Source of the DNA: Phytophthora colocasiae | Taxonomy: Eukaryota; Oomycota; Peronosporomycetes; Peronosporales; Peronosporaceae | DNA length: 64,000 nt | Reading direction: 5' to 3' | Assembly (NCBI GenBank): GCA_018806915.1 | Contig: JAGKQI010000075.1 | Location: forward strand, 248,001-312,000 | In this document: positions 11,044-23,523 of the stretch, piece by piece | Layout: every line of letters starts with the position of its first letter | Numbering within the stretch: position 1 is the first letter of the stretch | Notes under the pieces: model-generated | What the model was told of the DNA's origin: nothing | What the model saw: the letters and a program-made list of their open reading frames with translations, nothing else | The model's database searches: none | Translations under genes and position numbers: made by a program

Positions 11044-14000
11044 ATGGCGTCGACTCATTATCTGATGTCGGAGAGTGCGACGACAATCTCTAAGGACTCC
11101 CCATGGAACAGTTTCCAGAAACTTTTCGCTTCAGTGGCGGACTCACAAACTCGCAACAACCATGCAAGACATTTGGCTCTCACGAAGAATATCCTTTACG
11201 AGAATGAGGAGGGGTATATGTAGCCATTAGATTTGAGTTAGTTCCTATTGGAAACTAATGTGTTTGAGTACTTCAATCAGGTGGAAAGTAGCGGAGCTAC
11301 CACTTGTCAGCGACCTACTGCGTCTACTGCGCAATAAGGTGCAGGATGGAGTTCCTCAGTTCTCCGAGCAACTTGTTCTCGCTATCATGAGGTGTTGCAA
11401 GGTGAGGAAGATATTATTTAAAGGTTGTATACTGACTTTTCGTTGTCTTCTACTGCTGCAGCCATTTATTCGACAAAAATCCAATGAGGAGATCACGAAC
11501 CCGAGTCTGTTTTACGACCTCCTTCCCACTCTTGGAGAACTATTGAGCTTCGGAGCCATTGACGTGCAAGTCGCAGCTGCAGAAGCCCTGAGAATATTTG
11601 CTACCGGTGCATGTAAGTGCTAGGGAATCACCTTTCGTCGTAAAGTTAATTATTCCTTATTTCTTGGGCAGCTTTGGCTCGGAAGACAAGAAACAACAAC
11701 GCAGATGCCAAATCGGACGATCTGAGACTGACACCTCGTATTTTCAGTCAAACTCTACTGGAAGAGACTGGAACAGTAGAAACCATTGTGAGTGTGATGC
11801 ACGATCTGTTCCCAGACGATGAAGTGGGAGAAGAAGGAGATGATCAATTCCCACAGGAGACTGAGAAAGATCCTGAAATGGACGACGAATGTATGAGTAC
11901 AGCCACACAATATCCCAGTACGCGACAGGATGAAGAAATTACGAGCAATGTGGATGTGAATGTTGAGGCTTTGGAAGTCGTAGAAATCCCTCCAGGAAAT
12001 AATCAGGTACCACTGCCCAGACGAACGCTGTCAGCGCCACCAAATGGAACATCTACAGTTCACAATTCTAAGCCAGGATCAGCTCCTATCCAACGTGTGT
12101 CCAACAATGTGGGAGATTCAATTGCAGTTGGAACTTACACCGAGGAGAGCGTTTCTTTGGATGACCCTGCTACGCCAGATCAACCAGCACAGCAGAATGG
12201 CGGAGACACGAGCAGGCCTGCTTCCGCGACAGATAATGTGATGAGTAACAACGCCGGTGAAGAGGTGGAGGAAGAAGTTGTACAGGTAAATGGGGGCACA
12301 CTACCGATACACATGCGACTCTCTGCTCTGCTATTCCCCCTGATCGACCTTCTGTACGAATTATCTTCCTACCAACGTTGCGCAGAGGTTCTCGTTGTGA
12401 GTGGTACGCTTTACTATATCGTGTTTGTTCTGCAAAATATCACGAACCCGCAAGACGAACTCTTGCCTTTATGTCTTGAGATCCTTTGGAATGTGCTCGA
12501 CATGAGTCAAGAGAAAATGGCTACAATCAACAAAGTTAACTCCCGAAAAGAGTTGCTGGAGGTTTTTCGGCTGCGAAATGCGACCTTCTTTTTGGGTAAT
12601 GAGTTCACATTCCAAGCTCTTCTTCATGTACTGGAGATGCTCCTGGCTCAAGGCTACCGCCAACAAGACAAGGAAATGCGCAACGAATGCCTAATGATCT
12701 TGCACGTGCTTGCTAAAAGGCGACGGTCCTTGGACTTCTTCTATTCCACAGGCTTGACTACGTGCCTATTTTCTTATGCTACGTCGGCGGAACTCTGCCA
12801 TGTCAAGGATAAATCATCAGCGACGGCATCCGCTATCACAGCCAGTAACCAGTACTACACCACGACAAGTGATAAAGATTTTGAGTTTAAGCAGATGCTG
12901 TGGTTCTTGGTGGCAGAAATTTCGTATGATCATGAAGCCAATCTAAGCGAGTTGGCCCAATTCCGATTCCTGGACGTCTGGCTTTCGTATGTGACTGCCG
13001 GTAGCCAAAAGAGCGGCTCCTCTCGGAAATATTCAGCCCCTCAACTCCAAATATTGCAGTGGACGGCACTCAGTGCACTCAACCACGTAACTCCATTTGT
13101 GGTCGATCATTTCTACGATATCGGTGGACACAAAAAGTTACTCAAGTTCCTGGAATTAAACGAGGGGAACGAGGATTTTCTTGCTTCTACTTGGCTTCTG
13201 ATGCTTCAAATATCCCCACCACTTCCGTATTTCCAAGCTGAACTGGGAAAACTGGGTGCTATTGAGACTGCAGTGGATATATTCGAGGCTTCTCCGTCAC
13301 GAAATACCTTTGCAATCCGTCGGAACGCGATTCTAGCTTGTGCTAGTATGTGTCGGAATGACGATGGATCGAATCGGAGACGGTTTCGCCAGGCTAATGG
13401 GGTCCACATACTCATCAACTACTTGGAATTTAATCCTTCACATTCCGTTCTTGAAGAGAACATTCTGATTGGAATCATTGACGCTGTGCGGTCTTGTGTG
13501 ATTGGAGACCACGAAAATGAGACAGCATTTATCAATGACGACGGGGTATCAAAGCTACTTTCCATCCTAGAATCAGCCTCAAAGGCTTTACAGCATCAAA
13601 CACTGGCAGCTCTGGCGGAGATTTGTGTGAATCCAGCAGCGATTCCATCGTATCAAACGTGGAGAAGTGATCAGCCCGGAGTGAACACCAATGCAAGCGC
13701 GAATCAGGTGTTGCTTCGTCTCTTCGCAGACGAAGAAGCTGCTGAGAAGCGTTCGAACCAAGAATCCACCCGTGATTCTAAGACCCCGTTGGTAGTGTCG
13801 ACCAATGTTCATCACAGTGCCTTTCACTCGATCACAACTTGTAGAAATCCCTTCATTGTTGCACCGGAAAGCAGTGATCCCGCAGAGTCTACCAGCAGGC
13901 CTCAATCGCCAGCTTTTGCCCGGCTAAAAGACGCTCTCAAGGCTGCACAAGGGTTTTCACCGGGAACGCAGACAACAAACTCCATTCTGCAGTTGAAGAT

Positions 14001-14634
14001 GGGCCAAACCCACCCGGCTGTGAATATGAAGGCCAAAATTTACTCAGTTCTAGCCAGTGTAGCGTTTACTGGGGAATTGGAGAATCTCGCTCCTCAAGAC
14101 CAGGTAATGCTAGAGATTGCCAAGGAATATCCAACGTTCCAGCTCGGTGAGATGTGGCAAAACGTGGAGCGTGCACTGTATGCTGAGGGGATCCGCCCGA
14201 TCTACGCGGATGCTTTGTATATTCGCAAGAATATTGAGCACGCGTACGATATCTCCGTGTGCACTAAGTTGGCTCAACAGGAGATTTTCACCAATTCTCG
14301 TCTGCAAAACACACAGCGCGAGGATGCTTTCTTCGAGCAGATTCTCCGGCAGAAGCACCAAGAAGCTCAAGCAGAACAATTTCATCGAGCTAACAGGCGA
14401 CAAAACTCCACGATGCAACTCCATCTGGATGCCAAGAAAACGCGTTTGGAATTCATGCGTCGGCAAGATCCAGCAGCATTTGCCGCCTACGAAAGCGAAG
14501 AGCGCTGTCTGATTCGTGATCCTCCACCTGAATACGTGGACGAGCAAGAAGGCTTGCGAACTCTTCAGCAGAACGAAGCGGAGTTGCGGGGCCGACTCAG
14601 TACGATCACAAAATCTCGAAAGCATACAATTTAG
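11044..14634 (+). CDS. Armadillo-like helical-repeat protein, possibly CFAP69-like (cilium/flagellum)
   Basis: Four exons with matching phases: 11044-11213, 11281-11401, 11462-11612 and 11672-14634. They total 3405 bp and encode 1134 residues. Introns are 59-67 bp with good GTATAT/GTGAGG/GTAAGT donors. The protein has helical, Leu-rich repeats before and after an acidic Ser/Glu/Asp-rich insert (about residues 185-330), then a Lys/Gln/Glu-rich helical C-terminus (LRQKHQEAQAEQFHRANRR). Size, ARM-type helices and the coiled tail resemble CFAP69, a flagellar axoneme protein. That would fit an organism with zoospores. The naming is tentative because no diagnostic motif defines the family. Confidence 0.55.
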
Positions 14635-14664
14635 GCAGCCAATTCACGATTCTCTCTTGAAAAG

Positions 14665-15456
14665 TTAGTCGTCTCCCAGATCAGCGGCTTCCGCGTACAG
14701 ATCTTCCAAAATCTCATTAATACGGACAACACAGTCGGTATGTTTGGTTGTGAGAGTCTTCACTGACCGCTCTAAGAAAGCGGCGGTAGACGGGTCACGG
14801 TCATGCTGTTTCTCTGCGTCATTGAGTCGCATTTTCTCGATCAACACTGCAGAAGTCTAAACGTAATAAAGTCAAGCATGAAAACAATAGTATAAAAAAA
14901 TAAATATATACACTTACCAGAAGCAATTTCTCCTTCTCTTCCAGCTGAATTTTGCGAAGAAGTTGCGCAACTGGTATCTGCTTCTTTTCTTCTCTCAGAA
15001 GTTTCTCCACTTGGTTAATCTGTTCACTCACAACCGAGAAGCGCTTGGTAATTCCATCACCTGCAATAAATGTTATTTAACTGGTAAAAAGAAATAAAAT
15101 ACAGCGATGACGTACAGAACACAGGGAATTGCTCAGTCTTTTGATGAACTTGGAAGCCCCTGTCATCGTACATTAATAATAATGTACACATAGAAATACC
15201 GTCATACAAGTACAAACTGTCGGAATTCAGCGTAGATCTGGACACGACTCTCCTGTAGACGTTGGAAAGTCTGCACCAAAGCTCGGGCACTCAGTTCTTT
15301 CAAGTCTTCGGGCTGTTTTGAGGCGGTATTTTCCGTACAAACAGGAGCATCCACGCTCTGGGTCTCTTTATCAGTCTGGTGTTGCTCCTCTTCACAGTGT
15401 TCGTGGGCGTGTGTGGGGCGCGTCGCCAGCAACGAGAAACACTCCTGGAACTCCAT
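14665..15456 (-). CDS. REX1-B domain protein (DNA repair related)
   Basis: Four exons with consistent phases: 15456-15218, 15159-15116, 15060-14918 and 14856-14665. They total 618 bp and encode 205 residues. The middle exon is only 44 bp. The pattern RLQESRVQIYAEFRQGF, then ITKRFSVVSEQI, then a QLLRKIQLEEKEKLLLT helix, matches the REX1-B family, named from a Chlamydomonas gene required for excision repair (human REX1BD). The first 60 residues are a low-complexity His/Glu/Thr linker. The 3' end lies 31 bp from the stop of the CFAP69-like gene (tail-to-tail). Assignment is from the helix pattern, not from catalytic residues. Confidence 0.7.
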
Positions 15457-15592
15457 CGCTTGTCCAGCAGAATAATAACATGGCTACATATGTACGACGG
15501 AAGTGTACGTACATTAATTATATGCTCGTACATAAACATGATCGTACAATACGAAATGTACGTACACTGTACTTTAAAGTATTAATGGCACT

Positions 15593-17111
15593 TTAGCATT
15601 CTTCACCAAGCGATCCGTCCTTGGGAATGAGCCAGCAATGACCCATCTTGGCTCCACCCTTGACTGTGTCAGCTTTATTGGAGGTAAACACCCACTTATC
15701 GTCAAAAGTTACGAATTGGATTTTCATCTGCTCAGCCGCGAACGAAAGCTCGAAAATGCCGTATGGCGCATTCTCGCCTTGCCAAATCGGTGTAATCTCT
15801 GTCGCGTATGGAGGTGGTTCACCAATGCTTTCACTCTGAATTCCACCTCCAGCTCCATTGGTAACGAAATGAGTATTGAAAGTCCCAAACTCGTGGCTCT
15901 CGGCGTGGGTATGGCCGTTGATGAAGAGATGAATGCCAGTCTTTCTGAGAATGTCGTTCACTTCCGACATCATCGTCGGAGTCATGTGAAAATGCGGCGA
16001 GTAGTGAGTATTCACGACCTTCCACGTAGCGACAGAGTTAGCAGCATCTCGTGCTAATTGTTTCAGAGAATCTGCTTGCCACGCCTCAATCTGTGCCATA
16101 CAGGCATCGAACATGTCCGTGTCACCTCCAGCACACAGGAGATCCCCACGAGCCACATCGGCACAATTCTGACTGCCACCGTACTTCATCTTGTAGCCGT
16201 AGCATTGACAGCATGTCTGTTGAGCACCGTGCACAGCTGCTGCGTTTGTGTCGATATTGAAGATATCCACGGTAACCCCCGAGTCGGGGTCTTCGAGAGT
16301 CTCCATGTAGTAGCGATCAGGCAACTGCCAGCGATCGTTGTTTGGACTCACATACTTCCTTTGCCTGGTAAATTTCTCGTCCAGTTGTTTAAGCAACTCT
16401 GTCTTACCGGAGCACTCGACGAATTCATTGTCACGTTTGCCGCAGATAAACATGGACCCACCCAAATCGTGGTTACCAACAACATTGAGCCACTTAATGT
16501 TTAGCAGTGCAGGGTCCGAATACATGGTCTCGAATGAGTTCAGGAAGCGGTAATTGACGTCGTCGGATCCTAGTCCATTCCAGTAGAAATTATCACTTTA
16601 ACAAAAAGTTAGGTTTAGTAAATGGGATTCAGAAAAATCCTCAATCAACTTACCCGTGCCCAAGAATTACTTTCGGTTGCAATTTCTTGGCCGAAAGTGT
16701 CAGCAAATACGCAACATTAGTCTGCGCTTGCTGATCCTTGTAGTACTCCACGTTGTCCTTGCCCGTCTTGCGGTAGAAGTTGCAGCACGAACCAAGACCG
16801 AGGTCCACGCCCCAATCTCCAATGGCCAAAGCGTGCAAATCATACGTTGCAGAGTGGGAAACTGTTGCCGTGGTCTTGGAACTTGTAGTCGGAGTGGGAG
16901 TCGAAGCGCACTCGAAGCCTAAAAATGCTGTGGCTGTTGAACTCGCGCATACGATCGGAGTGACCAAATCGCTTCCAGACACTGCTGGTTCAACTTCTTC
17001 ACTTAGTCCAACTCGAGCTGTCGAACGGAAGTAGAAGGGCTCAGACAGTTTTGCAGAACATGGCAGGACTAACTGCGCTAACAACACATAAACCGCCTTA
17101 ACTGTCTTCAT
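15593..17111 (-). CDS. Secreted purple acid phosphatase-like metallophosphatase
   Basis: Two exons, 17111-16654 and 16595-15593, joined in phase across a 58-bp intron; 486 residues. An N-terminal signal peptide (about 1-20, hydrophobic core VYVLLAQLVLP) is followed by a Ser/Thr-rich linker. The catalytic domain shows the metal-ligand series of purple/tartrate-resistant acid phosphatases: IGDWG, GDNFYWNG (across the splice junction), VVGNHD, VVNTHYSPHF and INGHTH. Cys-rich stretches (CCQCYGY, CADV, CAGG) suggest disulfides, consistent with secretion. It would hydrolyse phosphate esters outside the cell or in vacuoles, possibly for phosphate acquisition. The gene is divergent from the WW-domain membrane protein gene, 270 bp apart. 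Confidence 0.92.
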
Positions 17112-17381
17112 TGAGAAAGAAGAAATGACCGTATCCTCCGATTCCGAGGGTCACCTTGACCTTTCATTGCGAGTAACCCTCAAAAGATTTGAAAGCGCTT
17201 CAACTTGTGGAATTCCGTTTGGAGAACTTCTATCTTTGTCTCCGATATAACGTCCTCGAAGCTTCCCCACGCACTATTTTAATTATGCCATCGCCACCAC
17301 TTCCATCTATATGCTCGAACAACCGACAACGGACAATCGAGTCGTGCTGCTCTTTTTTTCGAGGAATTTGATTGACTTCTC

Positions 17382-18894
17382 ATGAGCACGTTCGATTCAA
17401 CCGAGATCCAGCGACGAGTTCACATTATCGATGATCTCTTGGGAGCTGTGCTGGTGCTGGCAGCATTGGGCTTCGCGTTACTACTGGAGCTCACTCGACG
17501 ACAGATTTGCGCCGTGTACCAGTTGGCTTTTGTTCTCTGCGCTTTCTGCTCCTTTTTCATCATCGGAGGCATCGTGGACCATCATCTGACGGACGAGCAG
17601 CTCACTGTTGCGCTCTACGGGTCCTATCTCTCCAGTTCACTCACGACATCGTATGTGTATCTCCCAATATTGGCGGCGCTGGGCATCTCATTCGCTGCAT
17701 TTGTGCAGCTTTCGCTTTGTTCCTGTCAGTGCTGTTGTCTCGTGGGAGCTGCCAGCGTCGCTCATAGTCACTGCTTCGCTGCACGGATACGAGCCAACTT
17801 GTCGTTGTACACCACCAGTTTCATCGCTCTCACAGGAGCGATTGGCGCAAGACTCAACGCGAGACTTCGAGAATCGGCCATCAATCCGCACGGTGGCACA
17901 GTACATTGGACATTGCTTCGCGCTCCTTACTTTTTGGCCATGGCTCATATCGGAAGTTTGTTGTTTGTAGCTTTGAAGCTCTTCTTGCAGCATGTACGAC
18001 CGACTTCAATTGATGCACTTCACCAAAGTTTCTTGTATTCACGATATGTTGTTATTCTTGCAGGCGGACAAGACGCCAGCTCATTCAAGAGCACTTGAGT
18101 CGCCACGTAGCCACGTTCCAACAACAAGCAAAGACTTAACACGTCCACCCCCAGCTCCTAAAAAGATCCCGACCAAGCATTCATCGTTGGCGAAGAAAAC
18201 CAATCAAGCACGAAGTCCCACGAACTCTTCAGCTGCAGTGGCACTAGCAGACGCAATAGCTGCTCGTAGTGGACGTCGCGAATTGCAGCTGTCAGCTTTA
18301 GCACCTCCAGATCGAATCGCGCGGCCGAACAACAATGATGGCGACGTATCTTCCCTCATTAGCAGCGACAGCGACAGCGACGATGAAGTACTAGAACCAG
18401 TTTTCAAATCGGTGGCAGTTGCAGCTGCTGCCGCAGTTCGTAGTGGAAGTCCACGCCCATCACTGTATTCAGGATACTCCTCGAGTCCTCCAGCTTCGCC
18501 TACCTCCTCAATCGGTTCCTCACTGTCCACGTCGCCAATTGCCAGAGCACGAGCGAAAATGTACCGCAATGGAGGTGGAACCAGCGAGGTCTCCTGGAGC
18601 GACTACGAAAACACAATCGATCGACTCTCGGCTCGAGACTACTACAGCGATCGTCCATCCACAGCATCGAGCACATCCACGGTTTCACTGCATGGCCTAC
18701 GCCATCGAGTCAACACTGCAAACAACCCGTCAATGGTACGGAGGAATCTTCCGACTGCACAACTACCACAACTTGTAGAGTCCAGGATGGAAGCACCGTC
18801 AGCTTCTCCGTGGATCACGTGCGTCGATCCAGCTAGCGGGAGCTCGTACTACTACAACCAACAAACAGGCGAAAGTCGCTGGGACCTGGCTTAG
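17382..18894 (+). CDS. Membrane protein with C-terminal WW domain, exon model partly uncertain
   Basis: The 5' part encodes several hydrophobic segments (LLGAVLVLAALGFALLLEL, FVLCAFCSFFIIGGIV). The 3' exon (18064-18894) encodes a Ser/Pro-rich disordered region ending in a WW domain (SPWITCVDPASGSSYYYNQQ...SRWDLA), so the tail could bind Pro-rich partners. Two exon models fit the phase at 18064. Model A is one long first exon to 17991 with an intron 17992-18063. Model B adds a 60-bp intron beginning GTATGTG near 17650 and ending TTTGTGCAG, reads another frame to about 17955, then splices to 18064. Model B has codons and composition more like a protein; model A needs fewer introns. Transcript data would decide. 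Confidence 0.65.
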
Positions 18895-18947
18895 ATCTAA
18901 CAAGCACATAGCGTCATTTAGTCTTACAAAAGGCTCACATGCTACGG

Positions 18948-21900
18948 TTAGACCTTGCCCACGTAGCGATGCGTGAGCTTGTAGTTCGTGTCTAAAGTCT
19001 TGAGCAGCGTTTTGCCAGTCGAATCCAACGCCCCGAACAACTGCTCCTTCTCGTAAGGTGAGCATACATCTAGTAGCGCAAACACTCCTGGTCTGAGCTT
19101 CTGCTGAAAACGCACCGCTAGTTTGTCGCGAGTCACACCAACCAGGAACGCCATTAGGAGATACACCACGTGTTTGCGGAGTTGGACGTCGTGCTCCTTC
19201 ATATATCCGTACAAACGTGCCAGGTTTGAGCTCCACTCGGAGCAATATTGGGCATATTCCGAGTTTGTAGAGGCCTGCACCAGCATTTGCAGGAGAGCGT
19301 TGGCAGCTTGGACAAGGTGCGGGATGCCATTTACGAGCGATGCGAAGTGGTTGCGTATGATACGAAGTAGCAACGAATACGTAAGCGTCCATATCTCGTG
19401 CAGTTCCTGTGGGTTGTAGACGCTGCTTCCAGCCTGCCAGCACGATACCGCCGCTACAAGTGGTTGAAAGCCAGTGAAAACATGTTGAAGCTCATGCGTT
19501 TTCCACGTGAACAGCTCTGCTTTGCAGAACACCAGCACAAAGGCCTTCAGATTACATACCCGCAGCGTAACCGCACTCTTGCTGGAGTCTGAGGATTCTA
19601 ACGCCTGAATCGCAAAGTTCTGGAGTAAGGCAGTGATGATTGACTCCTTACGTTCATTCAGCAGAAGCCGTCGCGACGCGTTAAGCTTACGCTCTCCACT
19701 CAAAAGATGACAAAGGGCACGAAGTGCGCCCAGCTTCCGTTGGCCTTCGTGCGCCACGAGCTCCTGTACAATTGTTGACAGCAGCAAACGGAACTCGTCC
19801 TTGTTAGCGTTGGCCACGACCGCTTGCAACGCCAATTCAGCCTCATTGTTTTTCGCTTCGGAAAGGTTGCGTGACACGAGCGACAGCGAGACCGCCAATA
19901 AGCATCCATATGTCTCTAAAGGTGTCACAAACGCTCGGAACGAGTGGTATTCTTCACAGAAATTGGCGAAGAAGGACCAAGCCGCGTCCTGAAGCGCGCT
20001 GTCATCAGTGTCAACGGTTGCCACGACCAAGTTCATCGACGATGCCAACGCATTTCCAGTGAAATTCACCAGCAATTGCAAAACCCGATCCTCGGCAAAT
20101 GTAGGCGCCTGCTGCTTGTGTTGACGGACTTGTTTGTGTAGAACGGACTGATATTTGAGCAGAGCAACAAGCACCGTGAAAGATAAAGCACAGTCCGTTG
20201 TCTCGCACACCTTCTCGCTGACAACAATATCAACGACGCTGTTAATGAAACCCTTCTCTTCTTGCGAAGCACCGGGTGTGACGTCACGGTACCCAGCCAA
20301 CGCTTCCACAGCCATTACAGCGCGCTTCAGTGCAACATCTCCAGATTTGTTCTTGGGGATCAAGACGCTATCCAGTAGTTTACCAACAAACGAATTGTCA
20401 CTGATGTCTAAGTAGTAGCCAAGCACTTCCGCAATGAGAGATACACTGATCGCATCAATTTCAAGGTGAGAAAAGATGAAAAGAGCTTGTTTACGCAGCT
20501 TCTTCTCAAGAGATGGAAGCGACTCGTGCATCTTCATCCCAATGACTCGAAAGTGTTTCTGAATCCATGCCAATAAAGTGTGACAAACTTCTGTCCTGCG
20601 AGTAACTTTTCCCTTGAATACACAGATCTCTTCGTAAAGGGACAATGCAGTCACCAACAAATTTCCACATCCATCGGGTTTGAGGTAGCTCATTGGCAGC
20701 CCCAACAAGAAACTGAAGAAACTAAGAAGACTCTCCATAGTCGTCAAGGATCCACGCTTTACGTCGTCAACAAACTGTTTTGTCATGGTGGTCAATGAAC
20801 CAGGAGCAACGTTTCGAAGGTTTGGGATCTCATAGAAACCAGCATCGCAGATGATTCGCCTCGCAGGTCCATTGAGCTCTCCGGCCACCGCTTCACTGAT
20901 GAATCCATTCAAAATCTCACGTAAAAAGTGATCGCACTCATCGTTGCTCGCGTTCGTCATCAGTTCTGGTAGGTGGAAACTCACTGCTTCCCAGCACCTC
21001 CACTTGACAACATACTCAACGACTAAACGTGTTACTTTTTCGCGGCCTTCACGGGAATCACTTGACGCTCCGTTTTTCCGTAACCAATAGACGCAGAGTT
21101 TCACAATTCCAGCAGCTCCGTGCCCGTGGCTCGCACTGAAGTTGTATTCTTCATTTCTAGAAGATTTGGGCTTGCCACCGTTCTTCTTGCTTTTGTTGGA
21201 TGGAGCTGTGCTCAGCAGCTGCTCCATGACTGCACCAAACCGATCACCTTCAAGTTTGGCAAACATGAAATCAAAGGTTTGTTCCCGAACGGAATCATTC
21301 AAGACTGAATCAAACATCAGCAGCTCGCCAAAAATGCAAAACAATTCTCGCTGATAAGACGTGAAAGTTGAAGAACCACCGACTAGCTCGTTTGCGAACG
21401 TGGACAGGAGCCTCTCATGCGTGTGAGATACTAATCCTAACACTTTCACACGATTCTGAGGAACAACGTGAATTTCTTCGACAAAGGTCTGGAAAAGTAG
21501 TCGTGCAATTGCAACTTCACGAGCAGTAAGAGCATTGTCCTCACTTGAAGAAAAAGAAGCAATCTGCTCCACGAGCAACTTCCACAGCACATCTATCTGA
21601 CCTGGAGGCAGCGCCATGAAAGCTTTCCGAAGTGTGGACTCGCACGACGGAAGCGCAAACAGCTTGTACAATCCATCGTGAGCCCGTTTAACTGTAAAGG
21701 CAGCAGTCAAGAACGCATCCAGAAGACGCATTGAGTCGTATGCACGAATCAAATCCACCACTGCATTACTGGCAGCATGGGAAATCTCAATTGTCGAGTT
21801 TTTTTGTGAAGCCTGAACTCCAAGCAGCTCAAAAATCGGCACCAGACAGCAGTTAACGAGATTGGGAGAGCACCGTACAGCACTGGACACCACCTCACAC

Positions 21901-23390
21901 TCCTGTGACGCTCGATCGGAACAACCATTAACCGCTCCACCATGTTCAGCTTCTAGTACATCCAGGAACAAAGAAAGCACCTTCTCCATTGTCTGGAATT
22001 GTTCACGTTCCTCTGTATCTTCCGTCACACGGTACACATCGCATTCACACAATGCACGGAACAAAGAATTATAGAGGGTAACCAAAACCGGCAGGAACTC
22101 GTTCTTCTTCGCTTCATGTAGAAATGCAGAGTAGGCGACAGCACATAACTCAGACCAAAACTTGAATGGTGAGTACGTCGTCGACGTAGTAGCAATGACG
22201 ATAGCAGCGCGCTTCCGACTGGTCTTCAGGTCTGTCTTGGTGTCCTCGATTTTCGAGTTGGCAGCCGCACGGATGCGAGTGGAGAAACCACGTACAAGCA
22301 CCTCAAAGAATCCACCGACTGAAGCTTTCAGGTCTGCTTGCACCTCTTTATCCACTAGCAAACTCAACAGCTCGTCAAACAGGTTTTTCTGGTACGACAC
22401 CAATTTAGCGGCCTTGCCTCCCACAGCTTTACGTCGCTTCTTGGATTGCTTGTCATCCTGTTCTCCCTCTGCTGTATCCTTTTTGTCGCCGTCGCTTGCC
22501 CAAACAGCATTATACACCACAGCTCCATCATACTGACGAATATGCTCCGCATCGAACAATGCGTCTTCCACGATCTGGTCCAGTAACTGTATCACAGCTT
22601 CCACACCAGCAATCCCTAGCTTCTGCAGGGTCACTAGTGAGTGACGATAAGCCACAATATCCCGTAACGAGGTCTTGGCAATGGCTAAAAACACCTTCTT
22701 CTTGTTGGTTTGAGTCTTCTGCAGCTCCTGGAAGACGAACAAAACTCCACGAACCACGTCCACATATAATTGCTGCTGTTGTATCTCAAGCCCATCCTCC
22801 TCCAGTGCCTTAAATGCTGATGTCAACGTTCTCTTCAAAAACTCAGCGTACACATTGGTAGGCGGGCGATACATCTGAAAACTGGCAGAAGCAGACAGAA
22901 GCTCATTAGGAAGCCCAAAGAGAAAGCGGAATACCGTCTCCACATCCTCCAAAGTCTGCAGCGTCGTGTCATCCTGTTGGATTTTCTCCAGTGTTTCAGC
23001 CAAAGCCGACAGTAACAAATTGCACGAATTCAAAGGCAACGTCAATGGCTGCGCATCCCTTTCACCTCTCACCGCGAAGACATTAAGCGCCAGTTGCAAT
23101 AAACGCAACGCCCGTCGTGTCTGTTGTGGTCTCAGCTCTTCATCTCGCTTAGCTTTAGTTACCAGAAACACAGCGAACTGAAGAACCTCGGAGGTTATGC
23201 GCGTCCATGGCAGGTTGAAGGCGCATTCGGCACGGCTTAACGCACTCTGTGGGCCAAATTGGCCGTCGGCGTCCGGCTCAAGCAGAGTAAAGCCACTTTG
23301 TAATAGTTCGGCGTCTCCGTCGTAGCCGCGGCGCGTGTGCTGCCACCGCACGAGCGACAGCACGGCGTCCGAAGCGAAGTCCTTGGTCAT
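18948..23390 (-). CDS. URB2: URB2/Npa2-type nucleolar ribosome biogenesis factor
   Basis: Single exon, 1480 residues from the ATG at 23390. The frame is open further upstream, but that part overlaps the divergent kinesin exon and looks non-coding. The protein is almost entirely Leu/Ala/Val-rich helical repeat, as in Urb1/Urb2, with a short basic segment (KKRRKAVGGKAAK, about 360-380). The last 60 residues (KLRPGVFALLDVCSPYEKEQ, then a YKLTHRYVGKV terminus) fit the conserved Urb2/Npa2 C-terminal domain. Urb2 acts in the nucleolus in early 60S pre-ribosome assembly and 27S pre-rRNA processing. Length agrees with about 1200-1500 residues in other eukaryotes. Confidence 0.83.
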   Translation of the reverse strand: MTKDFASDAVLSLVRWQHTRRGYDGDAELLQSGFTLLEPDADGQFGPQSALSRAECAFNLPWTRITSEVLQFAVFLVTKAKRDEELRPQQTRRALRLLQLALNVFAVRGERDAQPLTLPLNSCNLLLSALAETLEKIQQDDTTLQTLEDVETVFRFLFGLPNELLSASASFQMYRPPTNVYAEFLKRTLTSAFKALEEDGLEIQQQQLYVDVVRGVLFVFQELQKTQTNKKKVFLAIAKTSLRDIVAYRHSLVTLQKLGIAGVEAVIQLLDQIVEDALFDAEHIRQYDGAVVYNAVWASDGDKKDTAEGEQDDKQSKKRRKAVGGKAAKLVSYQKNLFDELLSLLVDKEVQADLKASVGGFFEVLVRGFSTRIRAAANSKIEDTKTDLKTSRKRAAIVIATTSTTYSPFKFWSELCAVAYSAFLHEAKKNEFLPVLVTLYNSLFRALCECDVYRVTEDTEEREQFQTMEKVLSLFLDVLEAEHGGAVNGCSDRASQECEVVSSAVRCSPNLVNCCLVPIFELLGVQASQKNSTIEISHAASNAVVDLIRAYDSMRLLDAFLTAAFTVKRAHDGLYKLFALPSCESTLRKAFMALPPGQIDVLWKLLVEQIASFSSSEDNALTAREVAIARLLFQTFVEEIHVVPQNRVKVLGLVSHTHERLLSTFANELVGGSSTFTSYQRELFCIFGELLMFDSVLNDSVREQTFDFMFAKLEGDRFGAVMEQLLSTAPSNKSKKNGGKPKSSRNEEYNFSASHGHGAAGIVKLCVYWLRKNGASSDSREGREKVTRLVVEYVVKWRCWEAVSFHLPELMTNASNDECDHFLREILNGFISEAVAGELNGPARRIICDAGFYEIPNLRNVAPGSLTTMTKQFVDDVKRGSLTTMESLLSFFSFLLGLPMSYLKPDGCGNLLVTALSLYEEICVFKGKVTRRTEVCHTLLAWIQKHFRVIGMKMHESLPSLEKKLRKQALFIFSHLEIDAISVSLIAEVLGYYLDISDNSFVGKLLDSVLIPKNKSGDVALKRAVMAVEALAGYRDVTPGASQEEKGFINSVVDIVVSEKVCETTDCALSFTVLVALLKYQSVLHKQVRQHKQQAPTFAEDRVLQLLVNFTGNALASSMNLVVATVDTDDSALQDAAWSFFANFCEEYHSFRAFVTPLETYGCLLAVSLSLVSRNLSEAKNNEAELALQAVVANANKDEFRLLLSTIVQELVAHEGQRKLGALRALCHLLSGERKLNASRRLLLNERKESIITALLQNFAIQALESSDSSKSAVTLRVCNLKAFVLVFCKAELFTWKTHELQHVFTGFQPLVAAVSCWQAGSSVYNPQELHEIWTLTYSLLLRIIRNHFASLVNGIPHLVQAANALLQMLVQASTNSEYAQYCSEWSSNLARLYGYMKEHDVQLRKHVVYLLMAFLVGVTRDKLAVRFQQKLRPGVFALLDVCSPYEKEQLFGALDSTGKTLLKTLDTNYKLTHRYVGKV

Positions 23391-23523
23391 TCCGCTTCCT
23401 GTATGAAATTGGTGGAGCCAAAACGGTGTAGTGTGCATTACATAAAAATGTGACGTGTGAAAATATGTTAAACACGTAAATCTGCGACGTGTGAGCTTCA
23501 AGCTTGTAAAATTAGCATTGGAG

